Below are positions 1 to 9,800 of a stretch of DNA of 64,000 nt, piece after piece. Source of the DNA: an uncultured Carboxylicivirga sp. (GTDB taxonomy: Bacteria; Bacteroidota; Bacteroidia; Bacteroidales; Marinilabiliaceae); contig NZ_OY771430.1 of assembly GCF_963674565.1 (NCBI RefSeq), positions 2,046,001-2,110,000 on the forward strand, written 5' to 3'. Under the pieces are notes generated by a model, which was not told where the DNA came from, ran no database searches, and worked only from the letters and a program-made list of their open reading frames with translations. Numbering within the stretch: the stretch's first letter is position 1; each line of letters begins with the position of its first letter. The position numbers and the translations under genes were made by a program.

Positions 1-2
1 AG

Positions 3-1766
3 GATATTCTAAATTTCAAACCGGTAGGAGGTGATAGAGAATTTGAAAGAATCACTGATAAACTATTACCAAATGACATGAAACCATATTTGTGGTTCCA
101 AGGAGAACAGGTAGATAGTTTAATTGACTTCAAAAAAGAAGATTCACTTACACAAGCAATCAACGTTCTAAGTGATATTACACATTATGATTCATTGATA
201 GAAATTTCATCAAAGGTATTTAATCAGGCAGATACTGCCTATAAATCAGAACTCAGAAAGCATTCAAAATCTAGTCAGAAAACTGAAGAATTGCAATGGC
301 AACAAGAAACAATTGAAAAGAAAATTGAAACGGATGAGATTAACTTAGTTCAGATTAAACAAAATTTAGAATACGCTGAAATACATAAAGAGGAATTACT
401 TGGCAAAATTCAAGATGCACAAGAACTTGAAAAATTGAAAGTTGAAATTAAAAATGCTGAGGAAAATGTAAAAAGGATTAATAATCAGTTAGAAAAAGCA
501 AGAAAGAACTACAATAGCAATATTTTTAGTAAAAAGTGGTTGCTTAGAAATGCAGGAAAATATGTTGATAAATTTGAGACTTTACTAAAAGATTACGAAG
601 ATACACGTGCAGAAGAAAAAGTAAATTATAAAATTGAACTCCAGCAAGAAGAAGCCAGAAAAAATAGACTTCCTGAAGACGTGCCAAATAAAGTTTATTT
701 ACAAGCAATGATTAACGAAAAACATTGTTTCCTATGCGATAGAGGTTTTGAAGAAGGAGACCACGCACATAATTACATTTCAGAAATTCTTAATAAAGCA
801 AAAAGCAATAGAGTAAGATTTTCAGATTTCCTTAATAATGACCTAAATAAATATTTTACGCAATTATTAAGCAATGCCTTGTATTTAAACAATAATTTCA
901 TTCCTAGGGTTGATGAATCTATTAGAGAAGAATTAGAACGGATAGGCAAAATTGAAGATAAGAAAATTGGTGTAAAAGAGGAATTTGAAAGAATTGAAAA
1001 CAAATTAAAAAGCTTATTAGCGACAAGCAAGATTGAACTTGAAGAATCAAATCATATTGTAAATCAATTTAATAGTTTTGATAGTTCAAAAGAAAGGTTT
1101 GTTAAAGAATTGGCACATACGGAAGATAGATTAAAAGAAAATAAACAAAAGCTTAAAGAAATCTTAGATAGCCTCAAAGAATCATTGGATAGTAATATGG
1201 ATGAATCCTTTATTTTAAGAAGAGACTTATTGGAATCCTTTTACGAAATAGCTATTTCAACTAGAGAAAATGTTTATGCTGAACAAATTAAAAGAATTGA
1301 AATTGAAGCAAATAAGCATTTCAAAAAAATGACTGAGGAAAACAGTTCAGTAAGAGGGCATATTATTTTGGAACGCAGAGGAAAAAGTTATATGCCGAAA
1401 AATGTTGATGATAATGGAATAGAACTAACTTCTATCAATGATTCAAACTTAATTTTAATCAAATTAGCTACTATTATGGCAATTGTATCTGCTAAAGGAA
1501 GAGGAGATTTTTATCCCTTAATTTCAGATGCCCCAACCTCTAAGTTCAGTGATAACTATACTATTGGATTTTGCAATGCTGTTAGCGAGGTATATAACCA
1601 AAGTATTATAATAAGTTACGATTTCTATCACAATAATGCATTAAGAGAACGTTTATTTAAAGAGGTTAGTAACTTAGGTTCTGTGTATGAAATAACTCCT
1701 TCCATCAAAGAAGAAAATAGGGTTAATCGCACAGAACTATCAACAAACATTACGACTTTAAATTAA
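3..1766 (+). CDS. SMC/DndD-like coiled-coil ATPase, 5' end outside window
   Basis: The frame is already open at base 3, with no stop before the first Met at 78, so the N-terminal part that should hold Walker A lies left of the window. The visible part starts near a WFQGEQ segment, comparable to the FDGE-type motif after the first ATPase half of DndD/Rad50-like proteins. About 200 residues of charged coiled coil follow, then a CFLC pair (Cys217 and Cys220 counted from Met 78) placed like a zinc-hook apex, a return coiled coil, and an ABC-head end with SDAPTSKFSD (near residue 484) in the Walker B/D-loop region. Known relatives sense or open DNA in defence systems. DndD, Lamassu LmuB and other SMC-like defence ATPases are all possible. 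The next gene starts 4 bp downstream, so they are probably one operon. Confidence 0.7.
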   Translation, partial: DILNFKPVGGDREFERITDKLLPNDMKPYLWFQGEQVDSLIDFKKEDSLTQAINVLSDITHYDSLIEISSKVFNQADTAYKSELRKHSKSSQKTEELQWQQETIEKKIETDEINLVQIKQNLEYAEIHKEELLGKIQDAQELEKLKVEIKNAEENVKRINNQLEKARKNYNSNIFSKKWLLRNAGKYVDKFETLLKDYEDTRAEEKVNYKIELQQEEARKNRLPEDVPNKVYLQAMINEKHCFLCDRGFEEGDHAHNYISEILNKAKSNRVRFSDFLNNDLNKYFTQLLSNALYLNNNFIPRVDESIREELERIGKIEDKKIGVKEEFERIENKLKSLLATSKIELEESNHIVNQFNSFDSSKERFVKELAHTEDRLKENKQKLKEILDSLKESLDSNMDESFILRRDLLESFYEIAISTRENVYAEQIKRIEIEANKHFKKMTEENSSVRGHIILERRGKSYMPKNVDDNGIELTSINDSNLILIKLATIMAIVSAKGRGDFYPLISDAPTSKFSDNYTIGFCNAVSEVYNQSIIISYDFYHNNALRERLFKEVSNLGSVYEITPSIKEENRVNRTELSTNITTLN

Positions 1767-1770
1767 GAAA

Positions 1771-2280
1771 ATGGTAGATATATTAGAAGATTTAGGAAAG
1801 AAAACTCCAAGATATTCAATGAAGCATCGAGAGCTTATTGAGGGGTTTGCCCGTAAAGGAGCTATTGATCATTATGAAAAAAGTGAAAAAAGTTATGATT
1901 TAGGCAAGTTCTTTACAAACTTTTATGAATTTTATGTATATGCATCATTTATTGGATTGTATATAGATAATCCTATTCCAATTTCTAAAGAGGATACAAC
2001 TAATACATTTAGTGTTCCAATGAGAGATTGGACTTCGAACGAAAGCGGGCCATGTGTGCAATTTTTATGGATGGCAGTCTTGGTTGAGTCCGGCATTAAT
2101 TTAAACGAGCTTGAAAAGTTAGATGATAAAGGAGTTGAAAGAGAAATGAGAAATCTAAAGGATAAAATTGAAGCATATGCAAATGGGGGATTTGACTACA
2201 TAAGCTCAAAAGTTAAAGAGAATCCTGCTTTTTTTGATGATGATGATTGCTTTGTAAAATTATTAAGAGAAGTTGAATAA
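1771..2280 (+). CDS. Small protein of unknown function, partner of the SMC-like ATPase
   Basis: A 169-residue soluble protein starting 4 bp after the ATPase stop, so translation is probably coupled. It is acidic toward the C-terminus (DDDD run) and has no signal peptide or membrane segment. The stretch around residues 45-68 (DLGKFFTNFYEFYVYASFIG) alternates aromatic and small residues in a helix-like pattern. It faintly recalls small proteins annotated with phosphorothioation (Dnd-associated) loci, where a helix of this type precedes a short basic/proline loop. I cannot confirm that by eye. Its position suggests an accessory subunit of the ATPase; a Lamassu LmuC-like role is another option. 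No catalytic motif was seen. Confidence 0.55.
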   Translation: MVDILEDLGKKTPRYSMKHRELIEGFARKGAIDHYEKSEKSYDLGKFFTNFYEFYVYASFIGLYIDNPIPISKEDTTNTFSVPMRDWTSNESGPCVQFLWMAVLVESGINLNELEKLDDKGVEREMRNLKDKIEAYANGGFDYISSKVKENPAFFDDDDCFVKLLREVE

Positions 2281-2316
2281 CTATAAATTTGGTTTCCAAA
2301 ACAGACAATCATAATA

Positions 2317-3669
2317 ATGGACGTTTATAACATTACATATCAGATTGGAGAGGCGATGGATAACAATCCAGAATTTTTAAAAACCCTTGCAATATTTATT
2401 CCCTTGATTATTGCAGCAATCTCTCTAGCATTTAATGTCAGAAAAAATATTAAAGAATTCAAGTACAATCTACAATTACTTGAAGAACAAAAGATTACAG
2501 ACAAGCGGAAAGAAATAGGTCGAAAATTGAATGAATTTTATGGACCTTTCATTCAAAATTTAAAAAAAAGTTCAACTTTATATCGTGCCCTACTTGAAAA
2601 TAAAGAAAACAAAAAGGAATTCAGACTTTTGGATATTTTTCTTGTTGAAGAGAAAAGAAATACATTAAGTGATAATGATTGGGTATTAATTAAGGAAATA
2701 ATTCAAATTGGAAAAAATCAACAAAAATTAATTGAGGAAAAAGGTGGATTAATTGATGACCCTACACTCTGTAATTATTATGTGGATTTAAAATCTATGG
2801 ACAAATACCCTTTTGATCGGAGAGATTTGCATAATATTGGTTTGATACCAAGAGTTAATGCCCATTATAGAATATTGTATTTGGCATATAAAAGAAAATT
2901 GAAAGGTGATCCTGAAAGATTCAGGGACTATGTATTTCCGAGGTGGTTGTCGATGGAAGTTGAACGAAGAATTTTTGAATTACAAAATGAATTAGCTATG
3001 CTACGTTCTATACCCAAAAAGATATCATACAAAAAGGAATTGTCAGAAACAATAAGTAGCTATGATAACTATGCTTCTGAATATGATACTAATGTAAGAA
3101 ATATTTATAACGAATATTATGAATCCTTTATTCTTAAATTAAAAGAATCTTTTCCAAACTTAAGTGAAAAGCAAATTAACATTTTAGACCTTGGATGCGG
3201 TTCTGGTCGAGATATTGATTTCTTTTATAAAAAGGGGTTCAATATTACTGGGATTGATAAATCAAAGAAACTAATAAAAATTGCAAGAAAAAAATTACAA
3301 AATGTCACTATATTAAATGAAGATATTTTAAACTTCAATACCATAGGAAAAAAATATAATGGAATTTGGATAAACGCAAGCTTACTGCACATACCTAAGA
3401 TATATATAAGAAGTGTTTTGCTAAACGTTGTTAAGAGTCTTGAAATAAATGGCATAGTTTATATATCATTAAAAGAAGGTTTTGGAGAGCATTTTGAACC
3501 GGATAAAAGATATAATGATGCAATGAAATTTTGGGCGTTTTATACTGAATTTGAAATTATAAATAACCTTGAGAATATTGGAATGGAAATACTTAATAGT
3601 AATATCGAAAAAAAGAATACGACTTACTCAACTCATCCTTGGATAAATATTTTAGCAAAGAAAAAATAG
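2317..3669 (+). CDS. Membrane-anchored SAM-dependent methyltransferase fusion
   Basis: This 450-residue protein has one N-terminal transmembrane helix (about residues 20-40, LAIFIPLIIAAISLAFNV). A cytoplasmic helical domain follows (about 45-225), of a type seen alone in membrane-tethered proteins of unknown function. A class I methyltransferase domain occupies about 250-450. SAM motif I is ILDLGCGSGR at 289-298, with GIDKSKKLI as the acidic-loop strand that follows. No DNA-methylase catalytic motif (NPPY or PCQ) is present, so the substrate is more likely a small molecule, lipid or protein. It follows the 169-residue gene by 36 bp in the same direction. Its stop codon TAG lies in the target duplication of the IS256 element, and the coding frame is intact. 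Confidence 0.75.
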   Translation: MDVYNITYQIGEAMDNNPEFLKTLAIFIPLIIAAISLAFNVRKNIKEFKYNLQLLEEQKITDKRKEIGRKLNEFYGPFIQNLKKSSTLYRALLENKENKKEFRLLDIFLVEEKRNTLSDNDWVLIKEIIQIGKNQQKLIEEKGGLIDDPTLCNYYVDLKSMDKYPFDRRDLHNIGLIPRVNAHYRILYLAYKRKLKGDPERFRDYVFPRWLSMEVERRIFELQNELAMLRSIPKKISYKKELSETISSYDNYASEYDTNVRNIYNEYYESFILKLKESFPNLSEKQINILDLGCGSGRDIDFFYKKGFNITGIDKSKKLIKIARKKLQNVTILNEDILNFNTIGKKYNGIWINASLLHIPKIYIRSVLLNVVKSLEINGIVYISLKEGFGEHFEPDKRYNDAMKFWAFYTEFEIINNLENIGMEILNSNIEKKNTTYSTHPWINILAKKK

Positions 3670-3760
3670 GGAGTGTAAATTAAACTCTGTCTAGCTTATT
3701 TTTATTGATATTCAAACCTAATAATATTTTTTTGTTTTTCAACTCTTAAAAGCTTTTTTG

Positions 3761-3837
3761 AACCTGTTATGAAATTGGACAAGGGCGGCGGAGGAACGGA
3801 GCCGTTTATATACCCTTGACCGATTTCATAATGGGTT
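3761..3837. repeat. Long imperfect inverted repeat inside the IS, after the transposase stop
   Basis: The arms at 3761-3785 and 3813-3837 match at about 21 of 25 positions when one is reverse-complemented (core TTATGAAAT ... ATTTCATAA, ends AACC/GGTT). A GC-rich loop with a small CGGC/GCCG stem lies between. It sits between the transposase stop (3864) and the left end of the IS, where a hairpin could stop transcripts entering or leaving the element. Confidence 0.7.
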
Positions 3838-3863
3838 CTTTCTTTGCTTTTGAGAATGAAAAG

Positions 3864-5087
3864 TTACAAATCTATCTTCATCCTATCGCCAAACCTGATA
3901 TGTAACTGCTGGGCAGTGATGGCCCAATTAGCAAGCGGCATTGTCCATTTTTTTGAGATGTGCTCAGAGGCCAGATAGATAAGCTTTAGTAATGCCATGT
4001 CATTGGGAAACACGCCCTTGGTTTTGGTCACTTTCCGGACCTGTCGATGAAACCCTTCCACTGCATTGGTCGTGTAAATCAGCTTGCGAATCTGAGCATC
4101 GTAGTTGAAGTAGGCTGTTAGCTTTTCCCAGTTTGAATGCCATGATTTGAGCACAACGGGGTATTTTTTACCCCACGTATCGTCCAGCTTTTGAAGTTCC
4201 TGTTCGGCCTGAGACTTATTGGCCGCCTGGTAGACACATTTTAGGTCTTTCATGAACGCCTTTTGGTCTTTCGAAGCCACATATTTGAGCGAGTTACGGA
4301 TTTGGTGGACGATGCATGACTGGATTTCCACTTTGGGAAACACCGTAGCGATGGCTTCGGCAAAACCGTTCAGGTTGTCGATGCTGGCGATCAGAATATC
4401 CTCTAAGCCACGGGCTTTAAGATCGGTCAATACGCTGAGCCAAAAATTGGCTCCCTCGCTTTCAGAAACGTACATTCCGATTAACTCCTTCCGGCCCTCA
4501 CTGTTGACTGCTAATGCATTATAAACAGCACGACTAACAACCTTGCCACCGTCCTTGACCTTATAATGCATGGCATCGAGCCAAACGATCGTGTACATTG
4601 CCTCCAAAGGGCGGCATTGCCATTCTTTAACATGGGGGATTACCCGCTCGGTGATTTCGCTCAAAGTACTGTGGGAGATTTCCACGTCGTACATCTCCTC
4701 AATGTGCGAAGCAATGTCTCGAAAACTCATCCCCAAGCCATACAATCCAATTATTTTAGGAGCAAGGTTATCGGCCAATACCGTTTCACGCTTTTTTACT
4801 ATCTGAGGCGAAAAACTACTGTTTCTATCCTGTGGGGTATCAATCGTAATCTCACCGGCTGATGTTTTAAGTGTTTTACTGCCCCTCCCATTGCGCTTAT
4901 TACCATTGGAACGCTCTATTCTATCCAAGTGGCCATTCATCTCCGCATCTAGTGCTGTTTCTAAAAATTGCTTTAGCAGCGGCGCAAATGCGCCGTCTTT
5001 CCCTGTTAAAGATTGCCCCGACATTAACTGATCGAGGGCTTTGGCCTGCATTGCCTTATAACTTTCTGAATCCATTTTGTGTTCCAT
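3864..5087 (-). CDS. IS256 (Mutator-type) DDE transposase
   Basis: A 407-residue transposase, the normal length for IS256. The DDE residues are visible in order: Asp in WLDAMHYK, Asp in ASIDNLNGF, and Glu in TNAVEGFHRQVRK. The family's CIVHQIRNS segment (C/DxxH motif) lies between the second Asp and the Glu. The N-terminal part holds the expected LLKQFLETALDAEMNGHL region. The gene runs opposite to the upstream operon and in the same direction as the Ssp operon. It is the only gene in the IS and appears functional. The base use (more G+C than its neighbours) fits recent arrival. Confidence 0.95.
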   Translation of the reverse strand: MEHKMDSESYKAMQAKALDQLMSGQSLTGKDGAFAPLLKQFLETALDAEMNGHLDRIERSNGNKRNGRGSKTLKTSAGEITIDTPQDRNSSFSPQIVKKRETVLADNLAPKIIGLYGLGMSFRDIASHIEEMYDVEISHSTLSEITERVIPHVKEWQCRPLEAMYTIVWLDAMHYKVKDGGKVVSRAVYNALAVNSEGRKELIGMYVSESEGANFWLSVLTDLKARGLEDILIASIDNLNGFAEAIATVFPKVEIQSCIVHQIRNSLKYVASKDQKAFMKDLKCVYQAANKSQAEQELQKLDDTWGKKYPVVLKSWHSNWEKLTAYFNYDAQIRKLIYTTNAVEGFHRQVRKVTKTKGVFPNDMALLKLIYLASEHISKKWTMPLANWAITAQQLHIRFGDRMKIDL

Positions 5088-5165
5088 CTGAGTACAAGTT
5101 TATACTTTTTTTCTTGTACTAGACAGAGTTCAGTTTACAGTCTCAAAAAATAGTAAAATTCCATG

Positions 5166-5708
5166 CTAACTATTCTTCAGCTGAATGAGTTTTCTAAATA
5201 CCTCCGCAGTTATTTTCGCATCTTCCAAAGCATTATGATTTTTATTTCTTGATAAATTAAAGAATTTTATCAAGTCATCTAATCTATTACATGATTCAGG
5301 TAAAATTTGATTAAATTTTAAATAGTAAACAATTGATTGTATATCAATATGCCTATAGTGGATTTTATTATATAATCCCATCATTTTTTGAATATGGCAC
5401 ATCCTTCTGAAAAAAGTAACATCAAAATTAATATTCCAACCAGCAAAACGATAGTTAGTGCCGAGCGTTTCAAAAAATAGGTTTAATACTTCTTTTTGAT
5501 TAGGGCTATTTTGCAATTTATCAAAAGTTAAACCATGAATTTCAATTGCTGAAGCTGAACTTTGTCGTCCTGTCCTAGGCTTAATCAAAGTGCTGAACGT
5601 TTTTTTTATATCACCAAATTCATTTGTAAGGACTGCTCCTATTTCAAGTGGATTGTCTTTAAAGACATCTATACCTGTGGTTTCAAAATCGACAAAGCAA
5701 ATATCCAT
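5166..5708 (-). CDS. DnaQ-like DEDDh 3'-5' exonuclease, last gene of the Ssp operon
   Basis: A 180-residue exonuclease-only protein. All three exonuclease motifs are present: Exo I DFETTG near residues 7-12 (two acidic metal ligands), Exo II GWNINFDVTFF with its Asp, and Exo III HNALEDAKITAEVF with the His and final Asp of the DEDDh type. It starts 9 bp after the SspD stop on the same strand, so it is probably the last gene of that operon. Known relatives remove 3' nucleotides from DNA or RNA. Because phosphorothioate linkages resist many nucleases, a link to the modification system is attractive but inferred. A general repair exonuclease that hitched into the operon is the alternative. Confidence 0.85.
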   Translation of the reverse strand: MDICFVDFETTGIDVFKDNPLEIGAVLTNEFGDIKKTFSTLIKPRTGRQSSASAIEIHGLTFDKLQNSPNQKEVLNLFFETLGTNYRFAGWNINFDVTFFRRMCHIQKMMGLYNKIHYRHIDIQSIVYYLKFNQILPESCNRLDDLIKFFNLSRNKNHNALEDAKITAEVFRKLIQLKNS

Positions 5709-5717
5709 AACTCAAAT

Positions 5718-6896
5718 TTAAATAAAACAACTCGCACATCCATCACCTTCGGCATCCAGTAACTCATCGAGCCAATTTGGATTTGATGTGATATTAGACT
5801 TTTTTACACCCAGAATTTCATCTTGCCAACTAATATTAGTCTGCAAATTCTGATATCTTTTTTTCATCCTTTTTAGATGTTCTCTTTTAATATTCTTAAC
5901 TCTCTCCGGCTTTGATAATTGCTCCAAGCTTTCCCCTTGGATCCATGAATAACCATCCTTTTCATAGTTTTTCGCTTCTTCAAAAAGTTCTGGGTGTTGC
6001 TCTAATAACCAAACCCATTCAATTTTTTGTTGATAAAAGCAAAAAAAGCATCCGGAACGACTTCTAAAGTACTTTCCTTTTTCACCATCAACTTCATATT
6101 CTCTTGGAAGATAATAATTTGGTAAATCCACATTACTTTCTTCTATTAAATTGAAAATATCCTGCCGAATTAATATGTCCTTATTTTCAACAAGTGGAAA
6201 ATAATCCAACTTGCCAACTGGATAATCTGTTGTTTTGAGCCAATCAAAAACTACTTTATTAAATACCACTACATCAATATCCAACAAATCATTCAACTTT
6301 TGATTAGTAGAATAGGATAATGAAATAGGTTTGCATACTAATTCTATAGTCTTGTCAAATAATTCATGAGAAATATGGTTCTTATAATATTTAGTTATGC
6401 TTTCAATATTATCATTGCTTAATACTTTTTTGATTACATCTACACTCCAGATATTTTTTCTGAAGGGGAATATTGATTGGATATTGGGTTTAGTTGATAT
6501 GTATCCCTCTCTATCTTCATCGCCCCTAATTCCAACATAAGAAATTGTTGGAGAATCTCCTATTTCTGCCTCAAATGGTGCCAGCTTTAAATTCTTTGTA
6601 CACCACCTAGCATTCTGAGCAGGTAAAAAGCCACCATACTTTTTCCAGAAATAGTCAAAAGGATTTTGTTCATTTGTACTCTTGTAATTTTTATCTTGAT
6701 ATTTCTTTATTGGTTGTTGTAACTCATGTTCCAATTGCTCAATTAAAACATATGTTTCGTCCAATTCTCTTCCGGTATCACAAGTATAATATTCAATTGG
6801 TAACACTTCTTTACTATACAGTTTATTAAGATATAATGCTAAAGCTGCACTATCTTTTCCACCACTTATACCCAATACATGTTTAACTTCAGTCAT
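5718..6896 (-). CDS. sspD: SspD-like ATP pyrophosphatase / PAPS reductase-family sulfurtransferase
   Basis: A 392-residue member of the adenine nucleotide alpha-hydrolase (PAPS reductase) family. The PP-loop SGGKDS is at residues 11-16. Other family marks are CDTGRELDETY and an ARWCTKNLK segment. Several cysteines stand in pairs (WCTKN, RSGCFFCFYQQ, and GCASCFI at the very end) and could hold an Fe-S cluster as in DndC. In phosphorothioation the enzyme is thought to activate the DNA backbone with ATP so that sulfur can be inserted. The DUF4007 and ATPase genes just upstream favour SspD over DndC. The start lies 1 bp from the SspC stop, so the genes are tightly coupled. Confidence 0.82.
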   Translation of the reverse strand: MTEVKHVLGISGGKDSAALALYLNKLYSKEVLPIEYYTCDTGRELDETYVLIEQLEHELQQPIKKYQDKNYKSTNEQNPFDYFWKKYGGFLPAQNARWCTKNLKLAPFEAEIGDSPTISYVGIRGDEDREGYISTKPNIQSIFPFRKNIWSVDVIKKVLSNDNIESITKYYKNHISHELFDKTIELVCKPISLSYSTNQKLNDLLDIDVVVFNKVVFDWLKTTDYPVGKLDYFPLVENKDILIRQDIFNLIEESNVDLPNYYLPREYEVDGEKGKYFRSRSGCFFCFYQQKIEWVWLLEQHPELFEEAKNYEKDGYSWIQGESLEQLSKPERVKNIKREHLKRMKKRYQNLQTNISWQDEILGVKKSNITSNPNWLDELLDAEGDGCASCFI

Positions 6897-6897
6897 C

Positions 6898-9800
6898 CTA
6901 TATTAAATTTTGAAGAGTTTTTACAAGCAATGCTTTTTGCTCATCCTTAGATAACTTTGACATTATCTCACTTAGAATAGACTCTGATTCTTTGTATTTA
7001 TTTGATAGTCTTTGAGGTAAAACTACATTCTCATTTTTGACCTTACCATTCTTATCAATAATATCAATTGAATAAATACTTTCATTTTCTCGACTTTGAT
7101 TCAATTCATGCAGGCTAAGTAATTTTTCTAATTCTTTAAAGGCATTTTTGAACTTACTAATAAAAACAGACACTTCTTCATCACGAATATCGTCAAACCC
7201 TTTGTTAAGAAGACTATTAAACAAACCTTTAATCCAATCAACTTTTCTATTTGAAGGCATTATGATTCTACTCAATAGCCTTTTTTGAGTTGGTGTGATC
7301 AGATCAATATTAACTTTACTAAAACGCTTTTCAAGGTTCTCTTTATAATCAGCGTAATTCTTATTCGGATTTCCTATTATTTTTTTAATTGCAGATTCAA
7401 TTTGATTAATTAGTTCTTGTTCGCATTCTCTGAGTTCCCTAATTACATTCCTTAACTGTTTTAAATATTGCTCTAAATCAATGCTTTCATTTTTCAAATC
7501 AATACCGGAGTATCCAAGAGATTTTGGTATATCTTCAAAAAATGCTGTTTCTGGATCTGAAGCATTGGCAATAGCACTTCTAAAATTTTGAGCGTGTAAA
7601 GAGATATTTTTGGTCTGCTTTGTATAAAGAGGTAAATCTCTATAAAAAATAAATAAAGGTCTAATTGTTTCAATGTAAACAGAACGATCTCCAATTTCTT
7701 TTGGTGATTTATTGATTAAAGATCGGTAAGTATTTAGTAAATTAAGCTTAATGCCATCGACAGAGAATGTTTTAATAGTATATTCTTTATAAGTCTTTGG
7801 AAATACCTCAATTACTTCTTGAGTTAAAAATGGTACATAACCCTTATCATTAAATAGTGCAAAATTATCTTGATTTATATGCAGAAATGTTGGTATCCAG
7901 AATGATAAGAATCCTTCTTTAAGCTTGAATGGGGCGTTTGATAGTTCATCATAAAAAGTTTTAACATTAATTCTATCTATTTTTCCCCTATTAAGAATCT
8001 CCATTGATTTTTGCCACAATTGATAAAATGGAGTATCTTCTTTTGGTTCTATAAATCCCCACCTTTCATTTGAATCTTTCTTATGCAAGCCCGTATCTTT
8101 AAGAATACTTAAGTATATTGATTTCTCTGCGGGGTATTTATCTTTTGGAAAACCTAAATCATCAGAATCAGAATTATTAATCAATGCAACAAAATAGTTT
8201 TTCCTAGCACTTGAAATAGCAGCACTTAGCTTATGTTTATTTATTAGCTCGTTTCTTAAGAGAGGTGTTAATGAATAAACTCTTTGGCAAATTCGTGAAA
8301 TCTCTTTGTTTAATTCTTTTTGAGAGTTTATTTTAATTTTAGCTCCATTCGAAAACCATTGTACCCCACTATTTCCAGAAGTCAGATTGGTTAGGATTTC
8401 AGTGGTTAATTCATTTTGAGTAGCTTCTTTTAATTTATTTAATTCTTTTATGGCAACTTTATCATCGGGATTTTCCTTAATTACTAGTTCAATTCTTGAA
8501 ACATCAAAGAGAAGTCTTTTAATTTTACCTGTTCTTGCAAAATAAGCGTATAAAATTGCATTTTCAGAATCCGATTTTTGTTTAATTTCTTCATAAGTTA
8601 TCTCCTCTGAGAATATCAAATTTAAATATCCGTCTAGTTCACCCTCTGCCTTTTTTATAACAGGTTTATCTGAAATTATATACTCAAAAAACCTAGGAGT
8701 ACCTAATTTATAGCTTATCGATTTCGCAAGAATATAAGGAAGATGATATATTTTTTTTATTGCTCCAGCAACATCATTGATTGGGGCTATTCTTTTTTTT
8801 GCTTCCTCTAAAGCTTGATCAAAGTCTAAATCTGTTCCCTCAAACAAAATGTATCTTGAAGAAAATGACCTAAAACGAATTATTTGTTTCTTTTCAAGTT
8901 CTTCTATTGTAGAGATAATAATTTCAGAAGAATATGCAGAAAAATAATTAATTAGAAATTCAGAATCAATGTTGCTACCCTTCGGAGCAAAAATATTTAG
9001 TAGACCAATTGATTTAATAATTAATTCTGCTGTTTCATGCTCGCCATTAAAATTGGTCTCGATTTTTTCAAGAGCAATTCTAATTGCATCCCATCCGCTC
9101 TTATGAGGATTAGAACTACTAACTATAAAACCGTAAAAATTTTCAATAATAAAATCATGGACTTTTCCTAAATGGTACCATGTGCCTTGTTCTGCACACT
9201 CATACAAACTATTAAACCCCTGCCTATTAAGGAACGTAAACAAGGATCTTTCATTTTGGCCATAAAGTTGTAATGCAAGTGTTAAACAACTTGCAGATGA
9301 CAAATCCAAAGGGAAAATTTTATTCCCAAATTCTAAATCAAATGCAGGAGAGTTTTTAATATTTTTGGATTTAAGAATTGCTTCATTAATCTTTAAACTA
9401 TTTGATGGGATTTTAAAATTCCATTGTTTTATTCTTTCTCCAGCTAGAAATAGAAGTTGTTCAACGGGTTCATTAAAAGTTAAATCAATGAACCGGCCAT
9501 TTACCTTATTCCATTCATTTTTCTCTTTTATTTCAAGAGCAGTTCCATATTGCGCAAAATTTTGATGTAAAGAGGTTAAAAATATGATGTTTCTCTCAGG
9601 TAAATTAAAATATTCAGCTAACTCTTGTATAAAATAAATACTTTCCTCTGAATTATTCTTTGCTGCATATTCCAAAAACTTACCATATTCATCAATTACA
9701 ATAAAGAGAAATTTACCTTCCTTATTTAATTGATTATAATAGCTATCAATTGCTTGAATAATTTTTTTTGGAGTAAATTCCTTAACGTTAAATTTTTGAC

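Larger units (their letters stand above)
3669..5144. mobile_element. IS256-family insertion sequence, complete
   Basis: About 1476 bp. The left terminal repeat (3669-3694) and the reverse complement of the right one (5119-5144) match at 22 of 26 positions, both ending in ACTCTGTCTAG. The flanks carry the same target duplication: AAAAAATA (8 bp), or AAAAAATAG (9 bp) if the next base is counted, at 3661-3669 and 5145-5153. Duplications of 8-9 bp are usual for IS256. One intact transposase gene lies inside on the minus strand. The intact repeats and duplication point to a recent insertion. Confidence 0.93.
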
